64,000 nt of DNA from Dietzia sp. NCCP-2495 (GTDB lineage: Bacteria; Actinomycetota; Actinomycetes; Mycobacteriales; Mycobacteriaceae): the NCBI RefSeq assembly GCF_026011735.1, contig NZ_BRVN01000008.1:62001-126000 (forward strand), given 5' to 3'. Below are positions 18,863-28,001 of this stretch, one piece after another; position 1 is the first letter of the stretch, and each line of letters starts with the position of its first letter. The translations under genes were made by a program, and so were the position numbers. The notes beneath the pieces are model-generated. The model saw only the letters and a program-made list of their open reading frames with translations, searched no databases and was not told the DNA's origin.

Positions 18863-19291
18863 GTGTACCTCTCCGTCGAAATCCACACCGACTGGCGCGA
18901 GGAGGTCGCCCGGGGTGCGGCGGCAGCCGGCCTGGACGTGGAGTCCACCGCGCCCGTGACCAACCATCCCGCGAGCGACGGCGCAGGCGACCACCTGGGC
19001 GGCAACGACGTGCAGTTCTGGCGCGACCACCAGTCGTCCAAGGTCAATGCCATCCGCACGCGCACCCTCATCGAGAAGGCCGACATGGTGGTGGTGCGTT
19101 TCGGCGACAAGTACAAGCAGTGGAACGCCGCCTTCGACGCCGGGTACTGCGCCGCGCTGGGCAAGCCCTACATCACGCTCCACGACGCGGACATCGTCCA
19201 CCCGCTCAAGGAGGTCGACGCCGAGGCGCAGGCCTGGTGCCAGACCACCGACCAGGTCGTCCAGACCCTGAGCTACGTGCTCCGCGACTGA
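18863..19291 (+). CDS. YtoQ family protein
   Basis: 142-residue YtoQ-family protein, related in fold to nucleoside 2-deoxyribosyltransferase-like proteins. Typical segments are YLSVEIHTDWREEVARGA, APVTNHPASDGAGDHLGG, FWRDHQSSKVNAIRTR, ADMVVVRFGDKYKQWNAAFD and GKPYITLHD. Its biological role is not established. Start GTG 18863 has TACTCT 4 bases upstream and no ribosome binding site, so leaderless expression is possible. It is convergent with the RCC1-like gene, with a degenerate tandem repeat in the gap. Confidence 0.87.
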   Translation: MYLSVEIHTDWREEVARGAAAAGLDVESTAPVTNHPASDGAGDHLGGNDVQFWRDHQSSKVNAIRTRTLIEKADMVVVRFGDKYKQWNAAFDAGYCAALGKPYITLHDADIVHPLKEVDAEAQAWCQTTDQVVQTLSYVLRD

Positions 19292-19301
19292 GGCCGCGGC
19301 G

Positions 19302-19383
19302 TCACTGCCGGGGCCATGTGACTGTCGGGCCCTCTCACTGCAAGGCCCCGTCACTGCTGGGCCCCTGTCACTACAGGGCCCAG
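19302..19383. repeat. Degenerate 16-17 bp tandem repeat x5
   Basis: Units begin at 19302, 19319, 19335, 19351 and 19368 and follow the pattern T(C/G)ACT-N3-(G)GGGCC or close variants. The array fills the ytoQ/RCC1 convergent gap and covers the last codons and stop of the RCC1-like gene. GGGCC/GGCCC cores within and between units can base-pair, so it may also work as a terminator. Confidence 0.7.
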
Positions 19384-20240
19384 TCGTCGACACGGCACTG
19401 ACCGTCGGCGTCGCTGCCGACCGCCACGACCCGGCCGTCGGCGGTCAGCCCGACCGTATGAGCCGCCCCGGCCGCGATCGCCACCACGTCCGTCCAGTGC
19501 CCGACCTCGCACTGTCCGAACTCGTTCGCGCCCGTGGCGTACACCGTGCCGTCGCGGCGGAGCCCCACCGTGTGGTGGCTTCCGGCCGCGATCGTGGACA
19601 CGTCGCGCCAGCCCGAGACGTCGCAGGCGCCGGCGCTTGAGTCTCCGGTGGCGAGCACGGTGTCGTCGTCGTCCACTCCCACCGTGTGGAGGTGACCGGC
19701 GGCGACGGACCGCACGCGTGACCACCCTCCGACGTCGCACTGTCCCCGGCGATTATTTCCGACGACGACGACGCCACCGTCGGCACGGACCGCCACGCAG
19801 TGCCAGTCACCGCACGCGAGACCGACGATGTCGCGCCACGGCGCGACCTCGCACTGGCCCTCCGCACCGCGTCCTGCGGCGACCACCGTCCCGTTGCGGC
19901 GCAGGCCGAGGGTCGTGCGCCACCCGGCGGCCACGGCGCGGATGTCGCGCCACGCACCGACCTCGGTCTGGCCGTCCCCGTTCCAGCCCGTCGCCACAAC
20001 GGTCCCGTCGGCGCGCAGGCCCACGGTGTGGGACCTGCCGGTATTGCGCGCGGCGTGCACGCAGCCGGCCGCCACCGAGACGATGTCAGTCCAGTCGGAC
20101 ACGTCGCACTCACCGGCCCTGGTGTGACCGGTGGCGAGCACGGTCCCGTCCCGGCGCACGGCGACGGTGTGTCGGCGTCCTGCCGCGAGAACCGACCTGG
20201 TCGCCGCGAGAACCGACCTGGTCGCCGCGAGACACGACAT
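19371..20240 (-). CDS. RCC1-like seven-repeat beta-propeller protein
   Basis: 289 residues made almost entirely of seven repeats of about 38 residues with the pattern HTVGLRxDGTVxATG...GQCxVxxWxDIxxVAAG. This fits a single seven-bladed RCC1-type propeller closed without extra domains. A cysteine recurs in the same loop of six of the seven blades. No convincing signal peptide is present, so it is probably cytoplasmic; the ligand or partner is unknown. Start ATG 20240 has a GGGGG element 5 bases upstream; a GTG at 20246 is an alternative. The N-terminus is encoded by a 21-bp tandem repeat. Repeat proteins of this type are patchily distributed and often accessory. Confidence 0.82.
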   Translation of the reverse strand: MSCLAATRSVLAATRSVLAAGRRHTVAVRRDGTVLATGHTRAGECDVSDWTDIVSVAAGCVHAARNTGRSHTVGLRADGTVVATGWNGDGQTEVGAWRDIRAVAAGWRTTLGLRRNGTVVAAGRGAEGQCEVAPWRDIVGLACGDWHCVAVRADGGVVVVGNNRRGQCDVGGWSRVRSVAAGHLHTVGVDDDDTVLATGDSSAGACDVSGWRDVSTIAAGSHHTVGLRRDGTVYATGANEFGQCEVGHWTDVVAIAAGAAHTVGLTADGRVVAVGSDADGQCRVDDWAL

Positions 20241-20244
20241 GGTC
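20182..20244. repeat. 21-bp tandem repeat x3 at the RCC1-like gene start
   Basis: Two identical units (20182-20202 and 20203-20223) and a third with three differences (20224-20244). On the minus strand they encode a repeated Leu-Ala-Ala-Thr-Arg-Ser-Val heptapeptide. The third unit holds the start codon. Confidence 0.9.
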
Positions 20245-20394
20245 ACCCCCGAGCTGACTGGTTCCGGATCCAGAGTAGTGCGAGATCCAGTCTTCCCGCC
20301 CGGTCAGGTTGTGGCGCCGGAATTGGTCGTCGGGACAAGATGGACCCGGTGGTCGTTGCCGCCGCACCGCACCACGGACTCGGAGGTCTCTGAC

Positions 20395-20895
20395 ATGAGG
20401 TTCATCGATTCGATCGAGATCGGGCTCGGGCGCGAGGAGACCCTCCGGCTGCTGTCCGATCCCCAGTACCTGCCCCAGTGGCTGCGGGGTCTGGTGAGGC
20501 ATGAACCGGTCAGGGGGACGCACGGCGAGGTGGGCACGGTGTCCAAGGTCGTGTTCCGGACCGGGTCCACGGAGTCCGAGGCCGTGGAGACGGTCACCGC
20601 GCGGGAACCCGCCGACCTGAGCCGCCTGGAGGAGCTGGCGGGCGAGGACGAGGTGTACTTCGAGCGCGAACTCGTCGCCGAGGGCATGCGGAACATCACC
20701 CGTGACCGGCTGTTCGAGATGAACCCCCGGCGCACCCGGTGGGAGAGCGAGAGCGAGTACCTCTTCGACAGTCTCCCGATGCGGCTCGGGGCGCCTCTCA
20801 TGCGCAGGGCGTTCCAGAAGCAGACCCGCCGGCACATGCAGGATTTCAAGGCGTTCGCCGAGCAGGGGATCGACGTCCGCCAGACCGACAACTGA
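20395..20895 (+). CDS. SRPBCC-superfamily protein
   Basis: 166-residue protein resembling the polyketide cyclase/START-like (SRPBCC) fold: an N-terminal strand-helix FIDSIEIGLGREETLRLLSD, antiparallel strands in the middle, and a long C-terminal helix ending FQKQTRRHMQDFKAFAEQG. Members bind hydrophobic ligands in a deep cavity; the ligand here is unknown. The start is ATG 20395 with GGAGG 8 bases upstream. It is divergent from the RCC1-like gene. Confidence 0.68.
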   Translation: MRFIDSIEIGLGREETLRLLSDPQYLPQWLRGLVRHEPVRGTHGEVGTVSKVVFRTGSTESEAVETVTAREPADLSRLEELAGEDEVYFERELVAEGMRNITRDRLFEMNPRRTRWESESEYLFDSLPMRLGAPLMRRAFQKQTRRHMQDFKAFAEQGIDVRQTDN

Positions 20896-20896
20896 G

Positions 20897-21013
20897 GTGT
20901 ACGTGGCGATGCACACCGAACGACTCGCCGGGTTCGGGATCACGGATGTGACCGCCATATTCTCCGACGTCGATGAGCAGCTGAGCACGCTGAATTACGC
21001 CTCCCTGGGCTGA
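20897..21013 (+). CDS. Small ORF, unrecognised
   Basis: 38-residue ORF starting one base after the SRPBCC stop (GTG 20897; internal ATG at 20909), ending in STLNYASLG. The codon choice looks coding-like, but I recognise no family and see no ribosome binding site. It may be a gene fragment or chance. From 21014 to 21142 nothing else is evident. Confidence 0.2.
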   Translation: MYVAMHTERLAGFGITDVTAIFSDVDEQLSTLNYASLG

Positions 21014-21142
21014 ACGCTGGCTTCCGAACTCTCTCGGGGTGCGGCCCCGGACTGCTAGCTGCACCGAGTGGCCGGACGTGCGGAAGTGTGATGGAGTCCA
21101 GTCAACGAGGTCCGGTTGCTGTTCGTGTCACGTGGAGTATGA

Positions 21143-21976
21143 GTGTCTGACAAGGGGTCCGTTTTCGGTCCGGGTAGATCGTCAGGGCCTCGCCCGCGCA
21201 CGGGGGCGGGAGGGAGCGGTCGACGGAACCGGATCCGCACGTCGGGGCGACCGCCTCCGGCAGAACGGACGACGTCGCCGCAGCGGGCTTCGCAGCCCGC
21301 GACCGGAGGATCGAAGGTCGCGCGTCCCGCCACGACCCTCACCATCGACGACGAGCACGCGGGCCGCCGACTCGACAAATTCCTGCGCTCGCAGCTCAAG
21401 GGCGTCCCGGCCGGCCAGATATTCCAGCGCCTGCGCACGGGCAAGCTCCGCGTCAACGGCCGCAAGGCCGAACAGAACTACCGCCTGGTCGAGGGCGATG
21501 TGGTCGAGATCCCCGCACTGACCGTCCAGCCTCCCGCCTCGAACAGTGCCCGGCCGCCAGCGGCACTACTGGACCGGGTGAAGAATTCCGTGGTGCATGA
21601 GGACGCCGACGTGGAGGTGATCAACAAACCTGCCGGGGTGGCCGTACACAAGGGCACGGACAATCCCTTCGGAGTGATCGAGGCGCTACGTCACCTTCGG
21701 CCTGATCTCCGTGAGCTCGAGTTGGGACATCGACTGGACCGGGACACCTCAGGCGTGCTTGTCCTGGCCAAGACACCCTCGATGCTGCGGTACCTCCACG
21801 ACTTACTGCGTGACCGCGAGGACGAGATCGACCGGCGCTACCTCGCGCTCGTGGAATGGGCCTGGCCCGGCGGTGTGACGGTCCTGCAGACACCACTCCT
21901 CACCCTGGAGACCGGTGTCGAGGCTCATCCGGACGGTCAGCGTGCCGAGACACACGTGGAGGTCCGCGCCGGAACC
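21143..21976 (+). pseudogene. RluA-family 23S rRNA pseudouridine synthase, 3'-truncated
   Basis: Encodes a basic, disordered N-terminus, an S4 RNA-binding domain (about residues 64-120, ending in RLVEGDVVEIP) and the first part of the RluA catalytic domain including the catalytic aspartate motif GHRLDRDTSGVLVLAKT. Homology ends near residue 277 (AETHVEVRA), before the GRTHQIR motif and final strands that form the rest of the active site. From 21977 the frame runs on to a stop at 22258 only by reading through a duplicated 22-bp repeat and the antisense of the next gene. The product would be misfolded or inactive. The start is GTG 21143. A separate full-length RluA-family gene lies at 32011. 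Confidence 0.8.
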
Positions 21977-22020
21977 CCGAGATCAGCGGGGGTCGATACC
22001 GAGATCAGCAGGGGTCGATG
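21977..22020. repeat. 22-bp tandem duplication at the rluA-like truncation point
   Basis: Units 21977-21998 and 21999-22020 differ at two positions. The second unit contains the last codons and stop of the minus-strand lipoprotein gene, so the first is a copy of that gene's 3' end placed exactly where the pseudouridine synthase homology breaks off. Confidence 0.85.
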
Positions 22021-23030
22021 TACTCCGCAGACTGGGTCAGCAGCCGGGCATTGCCTCCTCGGGCGGCTTTGTCCCGGCACAGCGCGGCGGTGTCGTGCCC
22101 GTGGTCGGTGTAGATCGGGTACACGCGAGCACCGTCGAGGCTTGCACGGAGCGAGGGACACTGGCCGGGTGTCGCGAACTTGGCCCCTGGGTGCGCGTCG
22201 AGCAGATCGGCGATACCCTGCTGCGGATTCAGGGCCTCCACATAGGAGTCGAGGATAAGGATCCCGCGGCCGTCGCAGGGTGGGGCCGAGGCGGTCACAA
22301 GTCGTCCGGAGGACGTTCGGACCCCGCCGACCAGGCCCGTGGCCCCCATTAAGTCGCTCGGCTGGCCGGTGGAGGTGCCTGCTCGATCCCGCGACGAGGT
22401 CTCGCCGCCGTCCTCGGCCATGGAGTGGTTCGAGTAATCGCTCTCCGCCAGTACGGTTCCGGAGGTGGTGATCTCCTGACCCGGGCCGGTGATGGTGAAC
22501 GAGTTGGCGCCGGAACGGCACGTGAGTGCGGAACCGTCCGGTCTCTCACATGCCACGTTCCCGATCTCAACGCGGTGGCCGGCGTCCAGTGAGCCCGGAC
22601 CACCGGGGACCCCCTCGACAAACGTATAGCGGAGCCCGGCGGTGCCGAGCTCGATCGCACTCGGACGTCCAGGGAAATGCTGCGTGAGATCAGGCACCGA
22701 TGCGGCAGGTCTGCCCGTGCACGTCACCCCATCGCCATCGGAGACGCACAACCCCCTGTACTGGCCGCTGGTCGAGTAGTTCCACGTGAACACCCCGTCG
22801 TGTTGGGGAGAGCTGAACTCCCGGGCGTCTACTGTCTGCAACGCTGGCTGATGAGCGTCGGGTTGCGACGGCGCGACCGTCGACTTCTCGCCCGCCGCCG
22901 AGGTGGTGACCGTCACCGTCTCGGTGACGCGGTCATCGGGAACCGTGGAGGTGCACCCCGCCAGCAGGAAGGCGGTTCCGACGATCGCCAGGGTGCGGCC
23001 GGCCGATCCGAATGCATCGTATGTAGTCAT
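22005..23030 (-). CDS. Cysteine-rich lipoprotein of unknown function
   Basis: 341 residues with a lipoprotein signal peptide: Arg12, hydrophobic stretch, lipobox LLAGC with the lipidated cysteine at residue 26. A Thr/Ser-rich linker and a mature domain follow, with regularly spaced cysteines (for example GLCVSDGDGVTC, VACERPDGSALTC, GQCPSL, ALCRDK and a terminal DPC) that suggest disulfides on the cell surface. I recognise no family. The start is ATG 23030 with AGGAG 8 bases upstream. The frameshifted gene just upstream on the same strand ends 11 bases before it, so they form a two-gene unit. Confidence 0.75.
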   Translation of the reverse strand: MTTYDAFGSAGRTLAIVGTAFLLAGCTSTVPDDRVTETVTVTTSAAGEKSTVAPSQPDAHQPALQTVDAREFSSPQHDGVFTWNYSTSGQYRGLCVSDGDGVTCTGRPAASVPDLTQHFPGRPSAIELGTAGLRYTFVEGVPGGPGSLDAGHRVEIGNVACERPDGSALTCRSGANSFTITGPGQEITTSGTVLAESDYSNHSMAEDGGETSSRDRAGTSTGQPSDLMGATGLVGGVRTSSGRLVTASAPPCDGRGILILDSYVEALNPQQGIADLLDAHPGAKFATPGQCPSLRASLDGARVYPIYTDHGHDTAALCRDKAARGGNARLLTQSAEYIDPC

Positions 23031-23041
23031 TTCACTTGCTC

Positions 23042-23403
23042 CTATCCCGGTGGTGGGGTGATGTCCACCGTGCCGCAGTGCCACTCTGACTGAAACTCCT
23101 CGAAGGCCGCAGGCGGTGAGCCGAAGGCTTCCGCCTGACTGCGCATTTCGGCGAACCATTCGCAGTACTCCCGGTCGTTGAAGTAACCGGCACCCGGGGC
23201 GTCGCCGAGATTGCGGAGGATCTCGTCCGCCACCAACCGACGGACCCGCAGTACGGGGTAGCCCGGATATCGGTCAGTCCACGATCATGAAGCCGCTGCA
23301 CCGCCGCGAGCAGCGCGTGCCACGTTTGGCTGGCACCGGCACCAGGACCGGCATCGGGATCCACCCCGGCATCGGCAGCGGGAGCTTGCTCGGTTGGGGA
23401 CAT
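23042..23403 (-). pseudogene. Small soluble protein gene with a frameshift
   Basis: Two frames together describe one protein of about 120 residues. The first runs from ATG 23403 (MSPTEQAPAADAGVDPDAGP, then TWHALLAAVQRLHDRG). The second has RYPGYPVLRVRRLVADEILR followed by NLGDAPGAGYFNDREYCEWF and a stop at 23042. The second frame is closed by TGA at 23285-23287, so the shift lies between about 23245 and 23284. It could be a real lesion, a sequencing error or, less likely, recoding. No family recognised. It precedes the lipoprotein gene and is probably its operon partner. Confidence 0.6.
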
Positions 23404-23582
23404 GGTGTCTCTTCGATTCGGGGCGTGGGTCTGTGGACTGCTGGACTCCGGGGTCTGAACTGAACTATGGCACGAGGCTCCGACATGAATGGTGCTCGAC
23501 GGAGCAGAGTCACAGGCCGCAGGCCATCGTCGAGGCCAGCCGGCGGTGCCGTCGTTGTCATCGTCGAATTGGTCAGCGACGC

Positions 23583-23620
23583 ACCGCGCCCCCGCCGGAT
23601 CATTCCGACAGGGGCGCGGT
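23583..23620 (-). terminator. icd terminator
   Basis: 10-bp perfect stem ACCGCGCCCC / GGGGCGCGGT around an 18-base loop, 26 bases past the icd stop. The rest of 23404-23646 holds nothing I can support as a gene. Confidence 0.75.
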
Positions 23621-23646
23621 GGGGTAGTGCAGGTTCTGCGGGGGAA

Positions 23647-25881
23647 TCAGGCGAAAGCGCTGTCCAGAATCGCATTGAGCGTGCCGCTGGGGCGCATCGC
23701 GACCTTGATCTTCTCCGCGTCGGGCCGGAAGTATCCACCCAGGTCGACGGCGTTGCCCTGGACCTCGGTGAGCTCGGCGAGGATCGTGTCCTTCTCCGCC
23801 TCGAGCTTCTCGGCGAGCGGCGCGAACTTGGCCGCCAGATCGGCGTCTTGGGTCTGCGCGGCGAGCTCCTGAGCCCAGTACAGCGAGAGCCAGAACTGGC
23901 TGCCACGGTTGTCGAGCTCCCCGGTCACGCGGGAAGGCGACTTGCGGTTCTCCAGCAGCTTCCCGGTCGCGGCGTCGAGCGCCTCGGCCACGATGGTGGC
24001 CTTTGGGTTGTCGTACTTGCGACCGAGGTCGTCGAGGCTCGCACCGAGCGCGAGGAACTCCCCGAGCGAATCCCAGCGCAAGTGGTTCTCCTCCACGAGC
24101 TGCTGGACGTGCTTCGGCGCGGAACCGCCGGCACCCGTCTCGTAGAGCCCACCGCCGGCCATGAGCGGCACGATAGAGAGCATCTTGGCACTGGTGCCCA
24201 GCTCGAGGATCGGGAACAGATCCGTGAGGTAGTCACGCAGGATGTTGCCGGTCACCGAGATGGTGTCCAGGCCACGCATGGCGCGCTCGAGGGTGTACCG
24301 CATGGCACGCACCTGGGACATGATCTGGATGTCCAGGCCCTCGGTGTCGTGCTCGGCGAGGTACTCGTTGACCAGCGTGATGAGGTTGTTCTCGTGCGGC
24401 CGGTACGGGTCGAGCCAGAAGACAGCGGGTGTGTCGGAGGCCCGGGCGCGGTCCACAGCGAGCTTGACCCAGTCGCGGATCGGCGCGTCATTGACCGTGC
24501 ACATGCGCCAGATGTCTCCGGCCTCGACATCCTGGGAGAGCAGCACTTCCCCGGTGGCGGCGTCGACGATGTTGGCCACGCCGCCGTGCTGGACTTCGAA
24601 GGTCTTGTCGTGGCTGCCGTACTCCTCGGCCTTCTGCGCCATGAGCCCGACGTTCGGAACGGTACCCATGGTGGTGGGGTCGAACGCGCCGTTGGTCTTA
24701 CAGAAGTTGATGATCTCCTGGTAGATCCGCGCGAACGTGGACTCCGGGATGACGGCCTTGGTGTCCTTCTTGCGGCCGTCGGCGCCGTACATCTTGCCGC
24801 CAATGCGGATCATCGCGGGCATGGAGGCGTCCACGATGATGTCCGAGGGGGAGTGGAAGTTGGAGATGCCGCGGGCCGAGTCGACCATCGCGAGCTCCGG
24901 ACGCTGCTCGTGGCAGCGGTGGAGCTCCTCGATGATCTCCTCCTTCTTGGCCGACGGCAGGGTCTCGATCTTGGCGTAGAGGTCGCCCATGCCGTTGTTG
25001 ACGTTGATGCCCAGCTCGTCGAAGAGCTCCCCGTACTTCTCGAACGCGTCCTTGTAGAACACGCGCACGGCATGGCCGAACACGATCGGGTGGCTCACCT
25101 TCATCATGGTGGCCTTGACGTGCAGCGAGAACATGACGCCGGTCTCCTTGGCGTCCTGGAGCTGCTCCTCGTAGAACTCCAGCAGAGCCTTCTTGCTCAT
25201 GAACATGGAGTCCACGACGGTGCCCTTCAACAGGGATTCCGTCTTGAGGACGTGGGTCTCGCCGTCCGGCGTATCGACCTCCATACGCACGTCGCAGTCG
25301 CGGTCGAGGATGATCGACTTCTCGCCCGCGTAGAAGTCACCGTGGGTCATGTGCGCGACGTGGGTCTGCGACGCCATGGACCACTTGCCCATGGAGTGCG
25401 GATTTGCCTTGGCGTACTCCTTGACGGCCTTGGGGGCGCGACGGTCGGAGTTGCCCTGGCGCAGGACGGGGTTGACCGCGCTGCCGAGGATCCCGGCGTA
25501 CCGCTCCGCGGTCTCCTTCTCCTCCTCGGTCTGCGGGTCCCACGGGTAGTCGGGGATGTCGTAACCCTGCGACTGCAGCTCTGCGATCGCCTTGGTGAGC
25601 TGCGGGACGGAGGCGCTGATGTTGGGCAGCTTGATGATGTTGGTGTCCGGGTCCTGGGTCAGACGACCGAGCTCGGCCAGGTTGTCCTGCACCTTCTGCT
25701 CGTCGGTGAGTCGCTCGGGGAACGCACCGAGGATGCGGGCGGCCACCGAGATGTCACTGGTGGTGACGTCGATGTCGGCGGCGCCGGCGAACGTGCTGAC
25801 GACCGGCAGGAACGCCTCGGTCGCCAGGCGCGGGGCCTCATCTGTCAACGTATAGATGATCGTCTGTCTGCCATCGGTCAT
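23647..25881 (-). CDS. icd: NADP-dependent isocitrate dehydrogenase, monomeric type
   Basis: 744-residue single-chain isocitrate dehydrogenase, oxidatively decarboxylating isocitrate to 2-oxoglutarate with NADP+ in the TCA cycle. The length is typical of the monomeric class (about 740) and far above the 400-residue dimeric class. Recognisable blocks include [61 protein letters not shown] and [16 protein letters not shown] at the C-terminus. This class is characteristic of corynebacteria and relatives. The start is ATG 25881. The 299-base gap upstream (25882-26180) carries its promoter region; I see no further gene in it. Confidence 0.97.
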   Translation of the reverse strand: MTDGRQTIIYTLTDEAPRLATEAFLPVVSTFAGAADIDVTTSDISVAARILGAFPERLTDEQKVQDNLAELGRLTQDPDTNIIKLPNISASVPQLTKAIAELQSQGYDIPDYPWDPQTEEEKETAERYAGILGSAVNPVLRQGNSDRRAPKAVKEYAKANPHSMGKWSMASQTHVAHMTHGDFYAGEKSIILDRDCDVRMEVDTPDGETHVLKTESLLKGTVVDSMFMSKKALLEFYEEQLQDAKETGVMFSLHVKATMMKVSHPIVFGHAVRVFYKDAFEKYGELFDELGINVNNGMGDLYAKIETLPSAKKEEIIEELHRCHEQRPELAMVDSARGISNFHSPSDIIVDASMPAMIRIGGKMYGADGRKKDTKAVIPESTFARIYQEIINFCKTNGAFDPTTMGTVPNVGLMAQKAEEYGSHDKTFEVQHGGVANIVDAATGEVLLSQDVEAGDIWRMCTVNDAPIRDWVKLAVDRARASDTPAVFWLDPYRPHENNLITLVNEYLAEHDTEGLDIQIMSQVRAMRYTLERAMRGLDTISVTGNILRDYLTDLFPILELGTSAKMLSIVPLMAGGGLYETGAGGSAPKHVQQLVEENHLRWDSLGEFLALGASLDDLGRKYDNPKATIVAEALDAATGKLLENRKSPSRVTGELDNRGSQFWLSLYWAQELAAQTQDADLAAKFAPLAEKLEAEKDTILAELTEVQGNAVDLGGYFRPDAEKIKVAMRPSGTLNAILDSAFA

Positions 25882-26180
25882 AGGTATCGACTCTTTCGTT
25901 TCGTGTTGATCGTGTTCTTGTGGAACGTCGTCAATCGTGTTGCACCATCATCCCCCGACAGGGCGCGCAGTGGCCACCACCACGTCGCGTCCACGGGCGA
26001 TGGCCGCCTATCGCCTGTGTTCGCGCACCTGCGAGCACCCCCCGTCAGTGTGGTCTACGTCGCGTTCCCGTGCGCCGGAATTCCCGGTGAAGCCCCCTGA
26101 ACGAGCGTGATCGACCTGCAGAATCTGGTGGGTAGCCCGCGGTACGGGACAGGGCGGGCCACGGCGTTGTCGTCGTCGGA

Positions 26181-28001
26181 CTACTCGTCGTCGACACCAG
26201 CGCCGATCGCCCGGCGCCCGGCCGACCACGCATCCCACAGGTGGTGGAAGATCCCGCCGTACGCCACGAGTTCGTCATGGGACCCGGCCTCGACGATGCG
26301 ACCGGAGTCCATGACGAGGATCGCGTCGGCGCGGGAGGCCTGGTCGAGGCGATGGGCGATCACCACGGCGGTCCGGTCCCGGATGACCTCGTCGGCGGCG
26401 GACTCCAACGCCTCGGCGCCGGCAGATCCGGCCTCGGCGGTCGCCTCGTCCATCACCACCACGGCGGGGTCCAACAGGAAGACGCGTGCCAGGGCCAGTT
26501 GCTGCGCGGCCACCGGGTCGAGAGAGATGCCGCGGGCACCCACGACGGTGTCGAGACCACTGTGGAGTCGGTCGAACCACCCACGTGCGTGGACGCGGTC
26601 GAGGGCGGAGAGCAACTCGTCGTCGGTGGCCTCGGGACGGGCCAGCGTGAGGTCCTGGCGAAGAGTCCCGGAGAACACGTGGACCTCCTGGCTGACCGTG
26701 GCCAGGCGGGCGATCCGCTCGCGGTCCGACAGCGCGGAGATCGGGTACCCGTCGACCAGGACCTCGCCCCGGTCAGGGACCAACAATCCCGCGAGCAACG
26801 CGGCGACGGTGGTCTTGCCCGCCCCTGACGCCCCGACGATCGCGACGGTCTGGCCCGGCTCCACGACGAAGCCGATGTCGCGGACGGCCCACGCCCCGCC
26901 GTAACTGAAGCTCACGTTCCGCAGCTCCACCCTGCCGATCGGCGCCCCCACGCCGGCGTCGGGCACCGGGACCGGCGGATCCACCACCACGCCGACGATC
27001 CGGGACAGCGAGGCGTACCCGGACTGGACCGTGTCGAGCACGCGCATCATCATGTTCAGCGGTCCGCGCAGGCGGATGATCATGAGAACCGCCCCTGTCA
27101 CCGCGCCTACGGTGAGCGCCCCGGTACCGACGAGGTGGTAGCCGACGAGCAGGGTCAGGGCGAGCATGCAGAATTCGGCGACGAGCATCCAGACGTTGAG
27201 GATGAGCATCGTCGTGCGGGCGCGGATGCCCTTGGTCACCACGGTCCACGAGGCGTTCGCGATCTCGTGGTGCATGGCGGTCTCCATGGAGAACGCGCGC
27301 ACGGTGGCACGCCCGCGGATGGCCTCGAGCACGCGATGGGCCCGCCCCGCCATCGCCGCACGCTCCTCGGCATAGCGGCCGGGTGCCTTACGGAGGTAGA
27401 GCCGGGCGGCGAGGTAGTAGACCGGGGCAAGCGCCACCGGGATCAGCAGGAACTGCCAGTCCAGCGCGAACAGGGCGACCACCGTCGCGGCGAGGGTGAA
27501 CACCGAACTGGTGAGTATCGGGATCGTCTCGGTGACCGCCGCGGACAACTCCGCGACATCGTCGGTCGACCGACTCACCAGGTCACCGGTGCCCGCGTCC
27601 TCGACACGGTGCGTCGGCAGACCCAGTGCCGTTCCCACCATGTCCTGCCGGAGGTTGGCGATGACCCGCTCGGCGACGCGGGAGACGAGGTAGAAGCCCA
27701 CCGCGCTGAGCACGGCACCGGCGATGGCGGCACCGAACAGTGCCACCCCGAGATGCCAGAACGGACGTGAGGACGCACCGGTCACCACGTCGACGATCTG
27801 GCCCATCACCCGGGGAACCGTGACCGAGGCCCACGCGCCGAGGCTGAGCAGGACCAGAGCCGCCAGCAGGGCGGGCAGGGCGTGGCGGACCCGGCGGACC
27901 TGCGCACCCAACTCACAACGGACCTGGCCGAAGGTGGCCAGCGGGAAACGGAGAGAGGTGTCGCCCTTGACCGGAGGAGCGGAATCCATGGAAGTGCTCA
28001 C
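26181..28001 (-). CDS. ABC exporter half-transporter B (intact Walker site, degenerate signature)
   Basis: 606-residue fusion of a six-helix ABC exporter membrane domain (about residues 30-330) and an ATPase domain. Walker A is IVGASGAGKTT, the Q-loop is VSQEVHVF, Walker B with catalytic Glu is VVVMDEATAE, and the switch is VIAHRLDQ. However, the LSGGQ signature is replaced by SLDPVAAQQ. The start is GTG 28001, overlapping the upstream partner's stop by GTGA; an ATG twelve bases in is an alternative. It is expected to form a heterodimer with the product of the preceding gene, whose ATPase has the opposite defects. The exported substrate is unknown. Confidence 0.9.
   Translation of the reverse strand: MSTSMDSAPPVKGDTSLRFPLATFGQVRCELGAQVRRVRHALPALLAALVLLSLGAWASVTVPRVMGQIVDVVTGASSRPFWHLGVALFGAAIAGAVLSAVGFYLVSRVAERVIANLRQDMVGTALGLPTHRVEDAGTGDLVSRSTDDVAELSAAVTETIPILTSSVFTLAATVVALFALDWQFLLIPVALAPVYYLAARLYLRKAPGRYAEERAAMAGRAHRVLEAIRGRATVRAFSMETAMHHEIANASWTVVTKGIRARTTMLILNVWMLVAEFCMLALTLLVGYHLVGTGALTVGAVTGAVLMIIRLRGPLNMMMRVLDTVQSGYASLSRIVGVVVDPPVPVPDAGVGAPIGRVELRNVSFSYGGAWAVRDIGFVVEPGQTVAIVGASGAGKTTVAALLAGLLVPDRGEVLVDGYPISALSDRERIARLATVSQEVHVFSGTLRQDLTLARPEATDDELLSALDRVHARGWFDRLHSGLDTVVGARGISLDPVAAQQLALARVFLLDPAVVVMDEATAEAGSAGAEALESAADEVIRDRTAVVIAHRLDQASRADAILVMDSGRIVEAGSHDELVAYGGIFHHLWDAWSAGRRAIGAGVDDE

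Noticed and set aside
21977-22258. C-terminal part of the rluA-like protein
   Set aside because: The frame is open but reads a duplicated repeat and the antisense of the lipoprotein gene; it has no family similarity.
23467-26100. 877-codon plus-strand ORF opposite icd
   Set aside because: It lies antisense to icd and has Val/Leu/Asp/Arg-rich shadow composition with no motif.
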